Source: Bacteroidota bacterium (GTDB lineage Bacteria > Bacteroidota > Bacteroidia > Flavobacteriales > Flavobacteriaceae). From it: DNA of 7,402 nt. The notes below the pieces were generated by a model. It did no database searches. It was not told the origin of the DNA and was given only the letters and a program-made list of their open reading frames with translations. Below, piece after piece: positions 1 to 7,319 of this stretch (position 1 is its first letter; every line of letters begins with the position of its first letter). The position numbers and the translations under genes were made by a program. The DNA is taken from assembly GCA_009937085.1 (NCBI GenBank), contig JAACDD010000013.1:1-7402 (forward strand), in the 5' to 3' direction.

Positions 1-1910
1 CAACAGATCAAGGAAAACCTGTTGACGGGGCTAAACCGTATCATTTTAATATTATTGACACTCCCGGACACGTTGACTTTACAGTTGAAGTAAACCGTTC
101 ACTTCGTGTTTTAGATGGACTTGTATTTTTATTTTCTGCTGTTGATGGTGTAGAACCACAATCAGAAACGAACTGGAGATTGGCAGATAATTATAAAGTG
201 CCTCGTATGGGCTTTGTAAACAAAATGGATCGCCAGGGTTCAAACTTCCTTAATGTTTGTACGCAAGTTCGTGAGATGTTAAAGTCTAACGCTGTGCCAA
301 TTGTACTTCCAATTGGTGACGAAGACAACTTTAGAGGTTGTGTTGACTTGGTAAAAAACCGTGCTATTATCTGGCATGAAGATAATATGGGTGCTACTTT
401 TGATGTAGTAGATATCCCAGAGGACATGAAAGAAGATGTCGAAAAATTCCGTGGCGAGCTTATCGAAGCCGTTGCTGAATATGACGAAAATCTTTTAGAA
501 AAATATTTTGAAGATCCAGACAGCATCACTGAGGATGAGGTGCACGAGGCTTTGCGTCAAGCTACGCAAGACATGAGCATTATTCCAATGATTTGTGGTT
601 CTGCATTTAAAAACAAAGGTGTTCAGTTTTTGTTAGATGCAGTTTGTCGCTATTTACCATCTCCTGAAGATAAAGAGGCGATTGTAGGTACGGATCCAGA
701 TTCTGGAAACGAAATTTCTCGTAAGCCTTCAGTTAACGATCCTTTTGCTGCGTTGGCGTTTAAAATTGCTACAGATCCATTTGTTGGTCGTTTGGCATTT
801 TTCCGTGCGTATTCTGGTCGTTTAGATGCAGGTTCTTATGTGTTGAACAATCGTTCTGGGAATAAAGAACGTATTTCTCGTATCTATCAGATGCATGCCA
901 ACAAGCAAAACTCCATTGACTTTATTGAAGCGGGTGATATTGGTGCAGCTGTAGGTTTTAAAGATATTAAGACGGGTGATACGCTTTCAGCAGAAAAGTC
1001 TCCTATCATTTTAGAAAGTATGGACTTCCCTGATCCTGTAATCGGTATTGCGGTTGAGCCAAAAACAAAAGCAGACGTTGATAAATTAGGAATGGCTCTT
1101 GCCAAACTTGCAGAGGAAGACCCAACGTTCCAAGTAAAAACAGATGAGGCTTCTGGCCAAACTATTATTTCTGGAATGGGCGAGCTTCACCTTGATATTA
1201 TTGTTGACCGTCTTAGACGTGAGTTTAAGGTTGATGTAAACCAAGGTCAACCTCAAGTTGAGTACAAAGAAGCTATTACAGATTCTACGGATCACCGTGA
1301 AGTGTACAAAAAGCAATCGGGTGGTCGTGGTAAGTTTGCGGACATTGTATTTACTCTTGAGCCAGCTGAAGAAGGCAAATCAGGTTTAGAGTTTGTAAAT
1401 AAAATTAAAGGGGGTAACGTTCCAAAAGAATATATCCCATCTGTTGAAAAAGGTTTCAAACAAGCCATGTCCAATGGGCCATTAGCTGGTTTTGAAATAG
1501 ACGCAATTAAGGTAACATTAAAAGACGGTTCTTTCCACCCTGTGGATTCCGATTCACTTTCGTTTGAATTGGCTGCCAAAATGGGTTATAAGTCAGCAGC
1601 GAAAGCAGCTGGTGCCGTTATTATGGAACCGATAATGAAATTAGAGGTACTTACGCCCGAGGAAAACATGGGTGATATTGTAGGTGACCTTAACCGTCGT
1701 CGTGGACAAGTAAACAGCATGGATGATCGTGCAGGTTCGAAGGTAGTTAAAGCCAACGTACCGCTTTCAGAAATGTTTGGTTATGTAACCTCGTTACGTA
1801 CATTATCTTCTGGTCGTGCTACTTCAACAATGGAGTTTTCACACTATGAACAAACACCGTCTAACATTTCCGAGGCAGTAATTGCTGAAGTAAAAGGACA
1901 AAAAGCTTAA
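1..1910 (+). CDS. fusA: Elongation factor G, 5'-truncated by the window edge
   Basis: EF-G is the cytosolic GTPase that moves tRNAs and mRNA through the ribosome after each peptide bond, and with RRF splits ribosomes for recycling. The reading frame is open from base 3 (635 codons before TAA), so the TTG at 180 is an internal Leu codon, not a start. About 70 residues are missing, with the P-loop and most of switch I, judged by the position of the G3 motif DTPGH at fragment residues 19-23 against about 88-92 in E. coli. Other landmarks are G4 NKMD at 73-76, G5 SAF at about 200, domain II from about 245, the domain III motif GMGELHLD at 391-398, domain IV with GGRG at 440-443 and the tip loop HPVDSDS near 512-518, and domain V from about 541. 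The chain is intact to its end. Many Bacteroidota carry a second EF-G-like protein; the position directly before rpsJ indicates that this is the main one. Confidence 0.97.
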   Translation, partial: TDQGKPVDGAKPYHFNIIDTPGHVDFTVEVNRSLRVLDGLVFLFSAVDGVEPQSETNWRLADNYKVPRMGFVNKMDRQGSNFLNVCTQVREMLKSNAVPIVLPIGDEDNFRGCVDLVKNRAIIWHEDNMGATFDVVDIPEDMKEDVEKFRGELIEAVAEYDENLLEKYFEDPDSITEDEVHEALRQATQDMSIIPMICGSAFKNKGVQFLLDAVCRYLPSPEDKEAIVGTDPDSGNEISRKPSVNDPFAALAFKIATDPFVGRLAFFRAYSGRLDAGSYVLNNRSGNKERISRIYQMHANKQNSIDFIEAGDIGAAVGFKDIKTGDTLSAEKSPIILESMDFPDPVIGIAVEPKTKADVDKLGMALAKLAEEDPTFQVKTDEASGQTIISGMGELHLDIIVDRLRREFKVDVNQGQPQVEYKEAITDSTDHREVYKKQSGGRGKFADIVFTLEPAEEGKSGLEFVNKIKGGNVPKEYIPSVEKGFKQAMSNGPLAGFEIDAIKVTLKDGSFHPVDSDSLSFELAAKMGYKSAAKAAGAVIMEPIMKLEVLTPEENMGDIVGDLNRRRGQVNSMDDRAGSKVVKANVPLSEMFGYVTSLRTLSSGRATSTMEFSHYEQTPSNISEAVIAEVKGQKA

Positions 1911-1920
1911 ATCATTTACG

Positions 1921-2226
1921 ATGAGTCAAAAAATTAGAATTAAACTTAAATCGTACGATTACAATTTGGTAGATCGCTCTGCCGAAAAAATCGTGAAGAC
2001 CGTAAAGTCAACTGGTGCTGTGGTAACGGGTCCTATCCCATTACCAACGCACAAAAAACTTTTCACGGTTTTGCGTTCGCCACACGTTAATAAAAAATCG
2101 CGCGAGCAGTTTCAACTTAGCTCGTACAAGCGTTTGTTGGACATTTATAGTTCTTCATCAAAGACAATTGATGCCTTGATGAAATTAGAGTTGCCAAGCG
2201 GCGTAGAAGTAGAAATTAAAGTATAA
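1921..2226 (+). CDS. rpsJ: 30S ribosomal protein S10 (uS10, NusE)
   Basis: S10 sits in the head of the 30S subunit. In the NusE role it binds NusB and NusG in antitermination complexes and links transcription to translation. The 101-residue product matches the usual length (about 100-103). It shows the expected start ([15 protein letters not shown]), the central [32 protein letters not shown] segment around residues 37-64, which includes the extended loop, and a C-terminal strand ending in VEVEIKV. The ATG lies 10 bases after the fusA stop with no Shine-Dalgarno sequence in that gap. The absence of tuf between fusA and rpsJ is typical of Bacteroidota. No promoter or leader fits between the two genes, so it is probably transcribed from upstream of fusA. 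Confidence 0.98.
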   Translation: MSQKIRIKLKSYDYNLVDRSAEKIVKTVKSTGAVVTGPIPLPTHKKLFTVLRSPHVNKKSREQFQLSSYKRLLDIYSSSSKTIDALMKLELPSGVEVEIKV

Positions 2227-2228
2227 CA

Positions 2229-2240
2229 CCCTAAGGGAGT
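2229..2240 (+). promoter_or_regulatory. Shine-Dalgarno-like AAGGGAG with a weak hairpin before rplC
   Basis: The 27-base rpsJ-rplC spacer is the longest in the window. It contains AAGGGAG at 2233-2239, the best Shine-Dalgarno match seen, although its 14-base distance to the ATG at 2254 is longer than ideal. CCC at 2229-2231 can pair with GGG at 2235-2237 across a TAA loop. Beyond one A-A mismatch, C2227-G2239 and A2226-T2240 can also pair, reaching into the rpsJ stop codon. The stem is short and no T-run follows, so it is not a terminator. A role in rplC translation is inference only. Confidence 0.3.
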
Positions 2241-2253
2241 AAACATTCAGATT

Positions 2254-2871
2254 ATGTCTGGTTTAATAGGTAGAAAAATTGGTATGACGAGCATCTTTGA
2301 CGAGAATGGGAAAAATCTTCCCTGTACCGTTATCGAAGCAGGACCATGCGTGGTTACCCAAGTACGTACTAAAGAAAATGACGGCTACGAAGCATTACAG
2401 TTAGGTTTTGACGACAAACCCGAACGAAATGTAACTAAAGCTGCAGGCGGTCATTTCAAAAAAGCAAGCACAGCGCCAAAGCGCAAACTTGTAGAGTTTC
2501 AAGATTTTGAAGCAGATTACAAACTTGGTGATACCATTACGGTTGATCATTTTGCTGCGGGAGAATTTGTAGATATTACAGGTACTTCTAAAGGTAAAGG
2601 TTTCCAAGGAGTTGTAAAGCGTCATGGTTTTGGCGGTGTTGGTCAAGCCACACACGGTCAGCATAACCGTTTACGTGCACCAGGTTCTATTGGAGCTGCT
2701 TCTTATCCTGCACGTGTATTCAAAGGAATGCGCATGGCTGGACAGATGGGGAACGAAAAAGTAACCGTACAGAATTTACGTCTACTTAAAGTAGTACCTG
2801 AAAAAAAGCTAATAGTGGTTAAAGGTTGTGTACCTGGTCACAAGAATGCGTTCATTTTAATTCGCAAGTAA
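2254..2871 (+). CDS. rplC: 50S ribosomal protein L3 (uL3)
   Basis: L3 is an early assembly protein of the 50S subunit; its long internal extension reaches towards the peptidyl transferase centre and the factor-binding region. The 205-residue product is close to the E. coli length (209). It begins with the family signature [20 protein letters not shown]. It carries the conserved [19 protein letters not shown] segment near residues 110-128, then RAPGSIG and [16 protein letters not shown] (about 155-170), which form the extension, and ends in the strand [20 protein letters not shown]. The residue aligned with E. coli Gln150, the target of the PrmB methyltransferase, is Ser150 here. The TAA stop overlaps the next ATG by one base (TAATG), so rplD translation is probably coupled to this gene. 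Confidence 0.98.
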   Translation: MSGLIGRKIGMTSIFDENGKNLPCTVIEAGPCVVTQVRTKENDGYEALQLGFDDKPERNVTKAAGGHFKKASTAPKRKLVEFQDFEADYKLGDTITVDHFAAGEFVDITGTSKGKGFQGVVKRHGFGGVGQATHGQHNRLRAPGSIGAASYPARVFKGMRMAGQMGNEKVTVQNLRLLKVVPEKKLIVVKGCVPGHKNAFILIRK

Positions 2872-3500
2872 TGAAAGTAGCAGTAGTTGATATTAACGGA
2901 AAAGATACAGGACGCACTGTTGCGTTAGACAAAGCCATTTTTGGTGTTGAGCCAAATGAGCATGCACTGTATTTAGATGTAAAGCAATATTTGGCACATC
3001 AGCGTCAAGGAACGCACAAAGCTAAAGAACGTGCTGAAATCACAGGAAGTACACGCAAGATTAAGAAACAAAAAGGTACAGGTACTGCCCGAGCGGGTAG
3101 CATCAAAAACCCGTTGTTTCGCGGTGGTGGTCGTGTGTTTGGACCTCGTGTTCGCTCATACAACCAGAAGGTGAACAAAAACGTAAAGCGTTTAGCACGT
3201 AAATCTGCGTTTAGCCTAAAGGCAAAACAAAAGAATATTACGGTTGTTGAAGACTTTCAGTTTGATGCACCAAAAACAAAATCGTTCCAAGCAGCACTTA
3301 GTGCTTTGGGAGTTGCAGATAAAAAATCACTTTGGGTTTTAGGTGCGCCTAGCCAAAACGTTTACTTGTCTGGAAGAAACCTTACTTCAACAGAAGTACT
3401 TACGAACGACGAGTTGAATACATATAAAATTATGAATGCGCAGCATTTGGTTCTTGCAGAAAGTGCCGTGGCTGCCATTGAAGCTAATCTGAGTAAATAA
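2871..3500 (+). CDS. rplD: 50S ribosomal protein L4 (uL4)
   Basis: L4 is a primary 23S rRNA-binding protein whose long loop lines the constriction of the peptide exit tunnel. The 209-residue product has the globular start [14 protein letters not shown], the tunnel loop around residues 60-95 (KKQKGTGTARAGSIKNPLF, then a GGGRVFGPR segment), the KRLARKSAF helix, and a C-terminal domain with APKTKSF near 135. Lys68 in KKQKGTG corresponds to E. coli Lys63, where a substitution is known to give erythromycin resistance; it is wild type here. I place the start at 2871, in the TAATG overlap, because an in-frame ATG at 2826 would add 15 residues lying inside rplC that resemble no L4. In E. coli L4 also represses its own operon through the S10 leader; no such leader is visible here. 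Confidence 0.97.
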   Translation: MKVAVVDINGKDTGRTVALDKAIFGVEPNEHALYLDVKQYLAHQRQGTHKAKERAEITGSTRKIKKQKGTGTARAGSIKNPLFRGGGRVFGPRVRSYNQKVNKNVKRLARKSAFSLKAKQKNITVVEDFQFDAPKTKSFQAALSALGVADKKSLWVLGAPSQNVYLSGRNLTSTEVLTNDELNTYKIMNAQHLVLAESAVAAIEANLSK

Positions 3501-3506
3501 TACACG

Positions 3507-3797
3507 ATGAGTATTTTGCTAAAACCCGTCATTACCGAAAAAGCAACCCGCGAAAGCGAGTTACGCAACCGTTACACGTTTTTGGTAAACCCAAAAGCGA
3601 ATAAGGTTGAAATTAAAAAAGCGGTTGAAGCTGCTTATGGTGTAACCGTAGAAAAAGTGCGTACACTTAACTACGGACCAGAAAGACGATCACGCTATAC
3701 CAAAAATGGTATTCAGCATTCGAAAACCAACGCTACCAAACGCGCAGTTGTGGAAGTAGCCGAGGGGGAAAACATTGATTTTTACAGTAATTTATAA
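3507..3797 (+). CDS. rplW: 50S ribosomal protein L23 (uL23)
   Basis: L23 lies beside the exit of the peptide tunnel, where it is the main docking site for trigger factor and for the signal recognition particle. The 96-residue product shows the family order: LLKPVITEKAT at the start, YTFLVNPKANKVEIKKAVE near residues 23-42, and a TKRAVVEVAEGENIDF-type C-terminal strand. Glu11 in ITEKAT corresponds to E. coli Glu18, known to contact trigger factor, and is kept. The loop between the two halves is basic (GPERRSRYTKNG) and extends into the ribosome. The ATG follows the rplD stop by six bases (TACACG) with no Shine-Dalgarno sequence, so translation may depend on ribosomes arriving from rplD. Confidence 0.97.
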   Translation: MSILLKPVITEKATRESELRNRYTFLVNPKANKVEIKKAVEAAYGVTVEKVRTLNYGPERRSRYTKNGIQHSKTNATKRAVVEVAEGENIDFYSNL

Positions 3798-3806
3798 TAG
3801 AATAGG

Positions 3807-4631
3807 ATGTCAGTTAGAAAACTCAAACCTATAACTCCTGGACAGCGCGGTAGAGTAGTAAATGGAAACGACGCCATTACTACTGATAAGCCGGAGAAAA
3901 GCTTGCTTACTCCGAAAAAACGTTCAGGTGGTCGTAACAACAGCGGACGTATGACGTCTCGCTACATTGGTGGTGGTCATAAAAAACGCTACCGTATTAT
4001 CGATTTTAAACGCAACCGTTTTGATGCTCCCGCTGAGGTTAAAACAATTGAGTATGATCCTAACCGATCTGCTTTTATTGCTTTAGTTCAGTTCGCTGAT
4101 GGCGAAAAGCGCTATATCATTGCGCAAGCTGGTCTTAAAGTAGGTCAAGAAGTTGTCTCTGGTGATAATGTACAACCTGAAATTGGAAATGCGATGCCTT
4201 TGGCAAACATTCCATTGGGTACTATTATTTCTTGTATTGAGTTACACCCAGGGCAAGGCGCAACTATCGCACGTAGTGCTGGTGCATTTGCACAGCTTAT
4301 GGCACGTGACGGTAAGTTTGCAACTATCAAATTACCATCTGGTGAAACGCGTATGATTCTAACGTCTTGTTTGGCTACGATTGGTACCGTTTCAAATTCA
4401 GATCACCAGTTGGTGGTTTCTGGAAAGGCAGGCCGAAGCCGTTGGTTAGGTCGTCGTCCAAGAACGCGTCCAGTAGTAATGAATCCTGTAGATCACCCCA
4501 TGGGTGGTGGTGAAGGACGTGCTTCTGGTGGACATCCACGTTCACGTAATGGTATTCCTGCAAAAGGCTACCGCACACGTAACAAAAACAAGGCGTCTAA
4601 CAAGTACATTATTGAACGTAGAAAAAAATAA
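3807..4631 (+). CDS. rplB: 50S ribosomal protein L2 (uL2)
   Basis: L2 is among the most conserved proteins of the 50S subunit. It binds domain IV of 23S rRNA, bridges the subunits and reaches towards the peptidyl transferase centre. The 274-residue product matches the usual length (273-277). Visible landmarks are [20 protein letters not shown] at residues 41-60, IDFKRNRFD and [14 protein letters not shown] in the RNA-binding domain, [14 protein letters not shown] near 156-169, [17 protein letters not shown] near 207-222, and [20 protein letters not shown] in the C-terminal loop. His230 (E. coli His229 without the initiator Met), reported as important for peptidyl transfer, is present. The second His of the usual DHPHGGG is Met232, as is usual in Bacteroidota. 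The C-terminal end is strongly basic ([10 protein letters not shown]). The start lies nine bases after rplW. Confidence 0.98.
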   Translation: MSVRKLKPITPGQRGRVVNGNDAITTDKPEKSLLTPKKRSGGRNNSGRMTSRYIGGGHKKRYRIIDFKRNRFDAPAEVKTIEYDPNRSAFIALVQFADGEKRYIIAQAGLKVGQEVVSGDNVQPEIGNAMPLANIPLGTIISCIELHPGQGATIARSAGAFAQLMARDGKFATIKLPSGETRMILTSCLATIGTVSNSDHQLVVSGKAGRSRWLGRRPRTRPVVMNPVDHPMGGGEGRASGGHPRSRNGIPAKGYRTRNKNKASNKYIIERRKK

Positions 4632-4634
4632 GCA

Positions 4635-4913
4635 ATGGCTCGATCACTAAAAAAAGGACCTTACGTACATCATAGCTTGGTAAAGAAAGTACAAACCAAT
4701 GTTGAATCTGGCAAAAAGTCAGTTATTAAAACTTGGTCACGCGCTTCTATGATTACCCCCGATTTTGTTGGACAAACAATAGCTGTACACAACGGTCGTC
4801 AGTTTGTTCCGGTATATGTAACCGAGAACATGGTAGGACATAAGTTAGGTGAATTTTCACCAACCCGTTCGTTCCGTGGTCACGCTGGAGCTAAAAACAA
4901 AGGAAAGAAATAA
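4635..4913 (+). CDS. rpsS: 30S ribosomal protein S19 (uS19)
   Basis: S19 is in the head of the 30S subunit, pairs with S13, and contacts the A-site side of the head and the intersubunit bridge region. The 92-residue product equals the family's usual length. It has the N-terminal signature [19 protein letters not shown], the core [19 protein letters not shown] near residues 32-50, and the closing [19 protein letters not shown] at about 65-83 followed by a basic tail. The spacer after rplB is only three bases (GCA), so the ribosome-binding region lies inside the last, A-rich codons of rplB. No Shine-Dalgarno sequence is visible there. Confidence 0.98.
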   Translation: MARSLKKGPYVHHSLVKKVQTNVESGKKSVIKTWSRASMITPDFVGQTIAVHNGRQFVPVYVTENMVGHKLGEFSPTRSFRGHAGAKNKGKK

Positions 4914-4916
4914 GCT

Positions 4917-5324
4917 ATGGGAGTTCGTAAAAGAGAAACTGCAGTACAGTTAAAAGAAAACCGAAAGCACATTGCTTTTGCTAAGCTAAACGATTGCCCA
5001 ACATCGCCACGTAAAATGCGCCTTATGGCAGATTTGATTCGCGGTGAAGGTGCTGAAAAGGCGTTGTCTATTTTGCGTTTTAGTGCAAAAGAATCATCAC
5101 GTCGCTTAGAAAAACTTTTATTATCGGCTATTGCCAATTGGCAAGCCAAAAACGAAGACGCTGACGTTGAGAAAGCAGGTCTTTATGTTAAAGAAATCCG
5201 AGTGGATAGCGGCACAATGCTAAAGCGTTTGCGCCCAGCACCACAAGGAAGAGGACATCGAATTAGAAAACGCTCAAACCACGTAACACTCGTGCTTGGA
5301 GCTAAAGATAACGCGCAAAGCTAA
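4917..5324 (+). CDS. rplV: 50S ribosomal protein L22 (uL22)
   Basis: L22 binds all six domains of 23S rRNA. Its long beta-hairpin forms, with L4, the narrow part of the peptide exit tunnel, a region linked to macrolide resistance. The 135-residue product is longer than E. coli L22 (110) because of an N-terminal extension of about 20 residues ([20 protein letters not shown]) and a few extra C-terminal residues; this is my recollection of the normal form in Bacteroidota. The core shows [17 protein letters not shown] at 27-43 and [17 protein letters not shown] at 59-75. The hairpin at about 98-123 reads [20 protein letters not shown], clearly different from the E. coli PRAKGRADRI tip. The ATG follows rpsS by three bases; AGGAAAG at 4901-4907 is a possible weak ribosome-binding site, but it is also rpsS coding sequence. 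Confidence 0.97.
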   Translation: MGVRKRETAVQLKENRKHIAFAKLNDCPTSPRKMRLMADLIRGEGAEKALSILRFSAKESSRRLEKLLLSAIANWQAKNEDADVEKAGLYVKEIRVDSGTMLKRLRPAPQGRGHRIRKRSNHVTLVLGAKDNAQS

Positions 5325-5332
5325 CACCGAAT

Positions 5333-6052
5333 ATGGGACAAAAAACAAATCCAATAGGCAATAGATTAGGGATCATCCGCGGATGGGAATCTAACTGGTA
5401 CGGAGGCAACGACTACGGCGACAAGCTTGCCGAAGACGATAAAATCCGTCGCTATGTTCATGCACGTCTTGCTAAGGCAAGTGTTTCGCGTGTGATTATT
5501 GAACGTACACTAAAGCTTGTTACCATTACCATTACCACAGCACGTCCAGGAATTATCATTGGAAAAGGTGGTCAAGAAGTAGATAAGCTAAAAGAAGAGC
5601 TTAAAAAGATTACAAGCAAAGAGGTTCAATTGAATATTTTTGAAATCAAGCGTCCAGAACTTGAAGCGCAATTAGTTGGTGCAAGTGTTGCACGTCAAAT
5701 TGAAAGTCGTATTTCATATCGTCGCGCGATTAAAATGGCCATTGCTGCTGCAATGCGTATGAACGCTGAGGGTATTAAAATTCAAATTTCAGGTCGTTTG
5801 AACGGTGCTGAAATGGCACGTTCAGAAAGCTACAAAGATGGTCGTATCCCATTGTCTACATTCCGTGCAGACATTGATTACGCTCTTGTTGAGGCACATA
5901 CTACTTATGGCCGTTTGGGCATTAAAGTATGGATTATGAAAGGTGAGGTATATGGTAAGCGTGAGCTTTCTCCACTTGTGGGAATGAGTTTAGGTGCTGC
6001 CAAAGGAAAAAACGAAAACCGCGGTGGACGTGGTCCTCGCCGTAGAAAATAA
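5333..6052 (+). CDS. rpsC: 30S ribosomal protein S3 (uS3)
   Basis: S3 lies at the mRNA entry channel of the 30S subunit and, with S4 and S5, helps unwind structured mRNA. The 239-residue product compares with 233 in E. coli. It begins with [21 protein letters not shown] type II KH domain follows, with the GxxG loop GKGG at residues 77-80 inside [13 protein letters not shown]. The C-terminal domain contains [13 protein letters not shown], in which Arg130, Arg131 and Lys134 match the E. coli helicase residues Arg131, Arg132 and Lys135. It continues with [25 protein letters not shown] and a very basic, Gly-rich tail ([11 protein letters not shown]). It lies eight bases downstream of rplV with no Shine-Dalgarno sequence. 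Confidence 0.98.
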   Translation: MGQKTNPIGNRLGIIRGWESNWYGGNDYGDKLAEDDKIRRYVHARLAKASVSRVIIERTLKLVTITITTARPGIIIGKGGQEVDKLKEELKKITSKEVQLNIFEIKRPELEAQLVGASVARQIESRISYRRAIKMAIAAAMRMNAEGIKIQISGRLNGAEMARSESYKDGRIPLSTFRADIDYALVEAHTTYGRLGIKVWIMKGEVYGKRELSPLVGMSLGAAKGKNENRGGRGPRRRK

Positions 6053-6062
6053 AGTTTAGGTC

Positions 6063-6482
6063 ATGTTACAACCGAAAAGAACAAAACACCGCAAAATGCA
6101 GAAAGGCCGTATGAAAGGCCTATCGCAACGTGGACATGAATTATCGAATGGAATGTTTGGTATCAAAGCACTTGATTCCAAATTTATCACATCGCGCCAA
6201 ATAGAGGCTGCGCGTGTTGCTGCCACTCGTTACATGAAACGTGAAGGACAATTGTGGATTAAAATATTTCCAGACAAACCCATCACTAAAAAACCGCTTG
6301 AGGTACGTATGGGTAAAGGTAAAGGTGCATTAGATCATTATGTAGCTGTAGTAAAACCAGGACGCATTATGTTTGAGATTTCAGGCGTGCCAATGGATGT
6401 TGCTAAAGAAGCATTGCGACTAGCAGCTCAAAAATTACCAGTTAAAACAAAGTTTATTATCGCTCGTGATTTCGAAGCATAA
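6063..6482 (+). CDS. rplP: 50S ribosomal protein L16 (uL16)
   Basis: L16 is a late-assembling 50S protein that contacts A-site tRNA near the peptidyl transferase centre. The 139-residue product is close to the family norm (136-140). It starts with [19 protein letters not shown], then has [19 protein letters not shown] near residues 45-63, [20 protein letters not shown] at 68-87, and the C-terminal helix [16 protein letters not shown]. Arg82 in VRMGKGKG corresponds to E. coli Arg81, the target of the oxygenase YcfD (RoxA); whether it is modified in this organism cannot be seen from this window. The ATG is ten bases after rpsC and is closely preceded by TAGGTC, which is too near to act as a Shine-Dalgarno sequence. 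Confidence 0.98.
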   Translation: MLQPKRTKHRKMQKGRMKGLSQRGHELSNGMFGIKALDSKFITSRQIEAARVAATRYMKREGQLWIKIFPDKPITKKPLEVRMGKGKGALDHYVAVVKPGRIMFEISGVPMDVAKEALRLAAQKLPVKTKFIIARDFEA

Positions 6483-6491
6483 GAATTAGGT

Positions 6492-6689
6492 ATGAAACAA
6501 ACAGAGATTAACGAATTATCGGTTGAAGAGCTTAACGAAAAGCTTACAGCATTTCAAAAAAGCTACGAAACTGCTCGTGCTACTCACGCATTATCGCCAC
6601 TAGAGAATCCAATTTCTTTACGTGAGCAGCGTAGAACAATTGCACGTATCAAAACGGCACTAATAAAACGAACATTAGAAAAAGCGTAA
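6492..6689 (+). CDS. rpmC: 50S ribosomal protein L29 (uL29)
   Basis: L29 is a small helical protein near the exit of the peptide tunnel, packed beside L23. The 65-residue product matches the usual length (60-70). It shows the two-helix pattern expected: helix one with [20 protein letters not shown] at residues 6-25, a turn containing [12 protein letters not shown] near 34-45, and helix two with [18 protein letters not shown] at 47-64. The LENP...R..RRTIARI arrangement is the family signature. It sits nine bases after rplP and two bases before rpsQ, the conserved L16-L29-S17 order. The coding sequence is A-rich and uses an ATG start and a TAA stop. Confidence 0.96.
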   Translation: MKQTEINELSVEELNEKLTAFQKSYETARATHALSPLENPISLREQRRTIARIKTALIKRTLEKA

Positions 6690-6691
6690 TT

Positions 6692-6949
6692 ATGGAGACT
6701 AGAAATTTACGTAAAGAACGTATCGGAGTTGTTACAAGCAACAAAATGCAAAAATCTATTGTAGTATCTGAAGTGAAACGTGTAAAACACCCGATGTACG
6801 GAAAGTTCGTTTTGAAAACTAAGAAGTACGTAGCGCACGATGAAACAAACGATTGCAACATCGGAGATACAGTAAAAATCATGGAAACACGCCCTATGAG
6901 TGCATCAAAATGCTGGCGTTTGGTTGAAATCATTGAAAGAGCAAAGTAA
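6692..6949 (+). CDS. rpsQ: 30S ribosomal protein S17 (uS17)
   Basis: S17 is a primary 16S rRNA-binding protein of the 30S body with an OB fold, acting early in assembly. The 85-residue product has the usual length (about 80-90). Family landmarks are [19 protein letters not shown] at residues 7-25, [19 protein letters not shown] near 28-46, the [16 protein letters not shown] segment (48-63) and the C-terminal [17 protein letters not shown]. It is separated from rpmC by two bases. Its TAA stop shares one base with the rplN ATG (TAATG), which suggests translational coupling across the border between the S10 and spc gene sets. Confidence 0.98.
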   Translation: METRNLRKERIGVVTSNKMQKSIVVSEVKRVKHPMYGKFVLKTKKYVAHDETNDCNIGDTVKIMETRPMSASKCWRLVEIIERAK

Positions 6950-7317
6950 TGTTACAACAAGAATCAAGACTTAGAGTAGCCGACAACACTGGCGCCAAAG
7001 AAGTGCTTACCATTCGCGTATTGGGTGGTACAAAGCGTAGATATGCTTCCATTGGTGACAAAATTGTGGTTACCGTAAAAGAAGCGACGCCGAATGGCTC
7101 AGTAAAAAAAGGACAAGTGTCAACTGCTGTTGTGGTACGCACTAAAAAAGAAATTCGTCGTCCTGATGGATCGTATATCCGCTTTGACGAAAATGCATGC
7201 GTACTTTTAGACGCACAAGGCGAAATGCGTGGTACACGTGTATTTGGTCCTGTTGCTCGCGAGTTACGTGATCGTAAGTTTATGAAAATAATTTCCTTAG
7301 CTCCTGAAGTACTATAA
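6949..7317 (+). CDS. rplN: 50S ribosomal protein L14 (uL14)
   Basis: L14 lies at the subunit interface of the 50S, where it forms an intersubunit bridge with 16S rRNA helix 14 and is the docking site for the silencing factor RsfS. The 122-residue product has the standard length (122-123). It begins [20 protein letters not shown] and contains the conserved [20 protein letters not shown] near residues 26-45, [20 protein letters not shown] at about 52-71, [15 protein letters not shown], and the closing [20 protein letters not shown] followed by ISLAPEVL. It is the first gene of the classical spc set. It begins inside the rpsQ stop codon and ends two bases before rplX, so no spc-specific promoter fits between S17 and L14. 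Confidence 0.98.
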   Translation: MLQQESRLRVADNTGAKEVLTIRVLGGTKRRYASIGDKIVVTVKEATPNGSVKKGQVSTAVVVRTKKEIRRPDGSYIRFDENACVLLDAQGEMRGTRVFGPVARELRDRKFMKIISLAPEVL

Positions 7318-7319
7318 TT

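Noticed and set aside
180..182. TTG as a possible start of a 576-residue EF-G
   Set aside because: The frame is open upstream to base 3 and encodes conserved EF-G G-domain sequence, including DTPGH, so the codon is an internal Leu in NWRLADNY.
395..402. TACTTTTG matching the Bacteroidota -7 promoter element TAnnTTTG
   Set aside because: It lies inside the fusA coding sequence with no TTTG at the -33 distance; a chance match.
191..529. Open frame of 112 codons on the - strand, opposite fusA
   Set aside because: It is antisense to a conserved part of EF-G and Ser/Thr-rich without domain features; a shadow of the real gene.
2229..2240. rpsJ-rplC hairpin as an intrinsic terminator
   Set aside because: The stem has only three clean G-C pairs before a mismatch and is followed by AAACATTCAG, not a T-run.
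2826..2870. Upstream in-frame ATG that would extend L4 by 15 residues
   Set aside because: The extension lies in the rplC coding region and does not look like L4; the family start [14 protein letters not shown] begins at 2871.
4153..4356. Second + strand open frame of 67 codons inside rplB
   Set aside because: It is fully nested in a highly conserved gene in another frame and shows no known family signature.
6368..6375. TATGTTTG matching the same -7 element inside rplP
   Set aside because: No -33 TTTG element is found about 19-21 bases upstream, and the bases are explained by conserved L16 coding.
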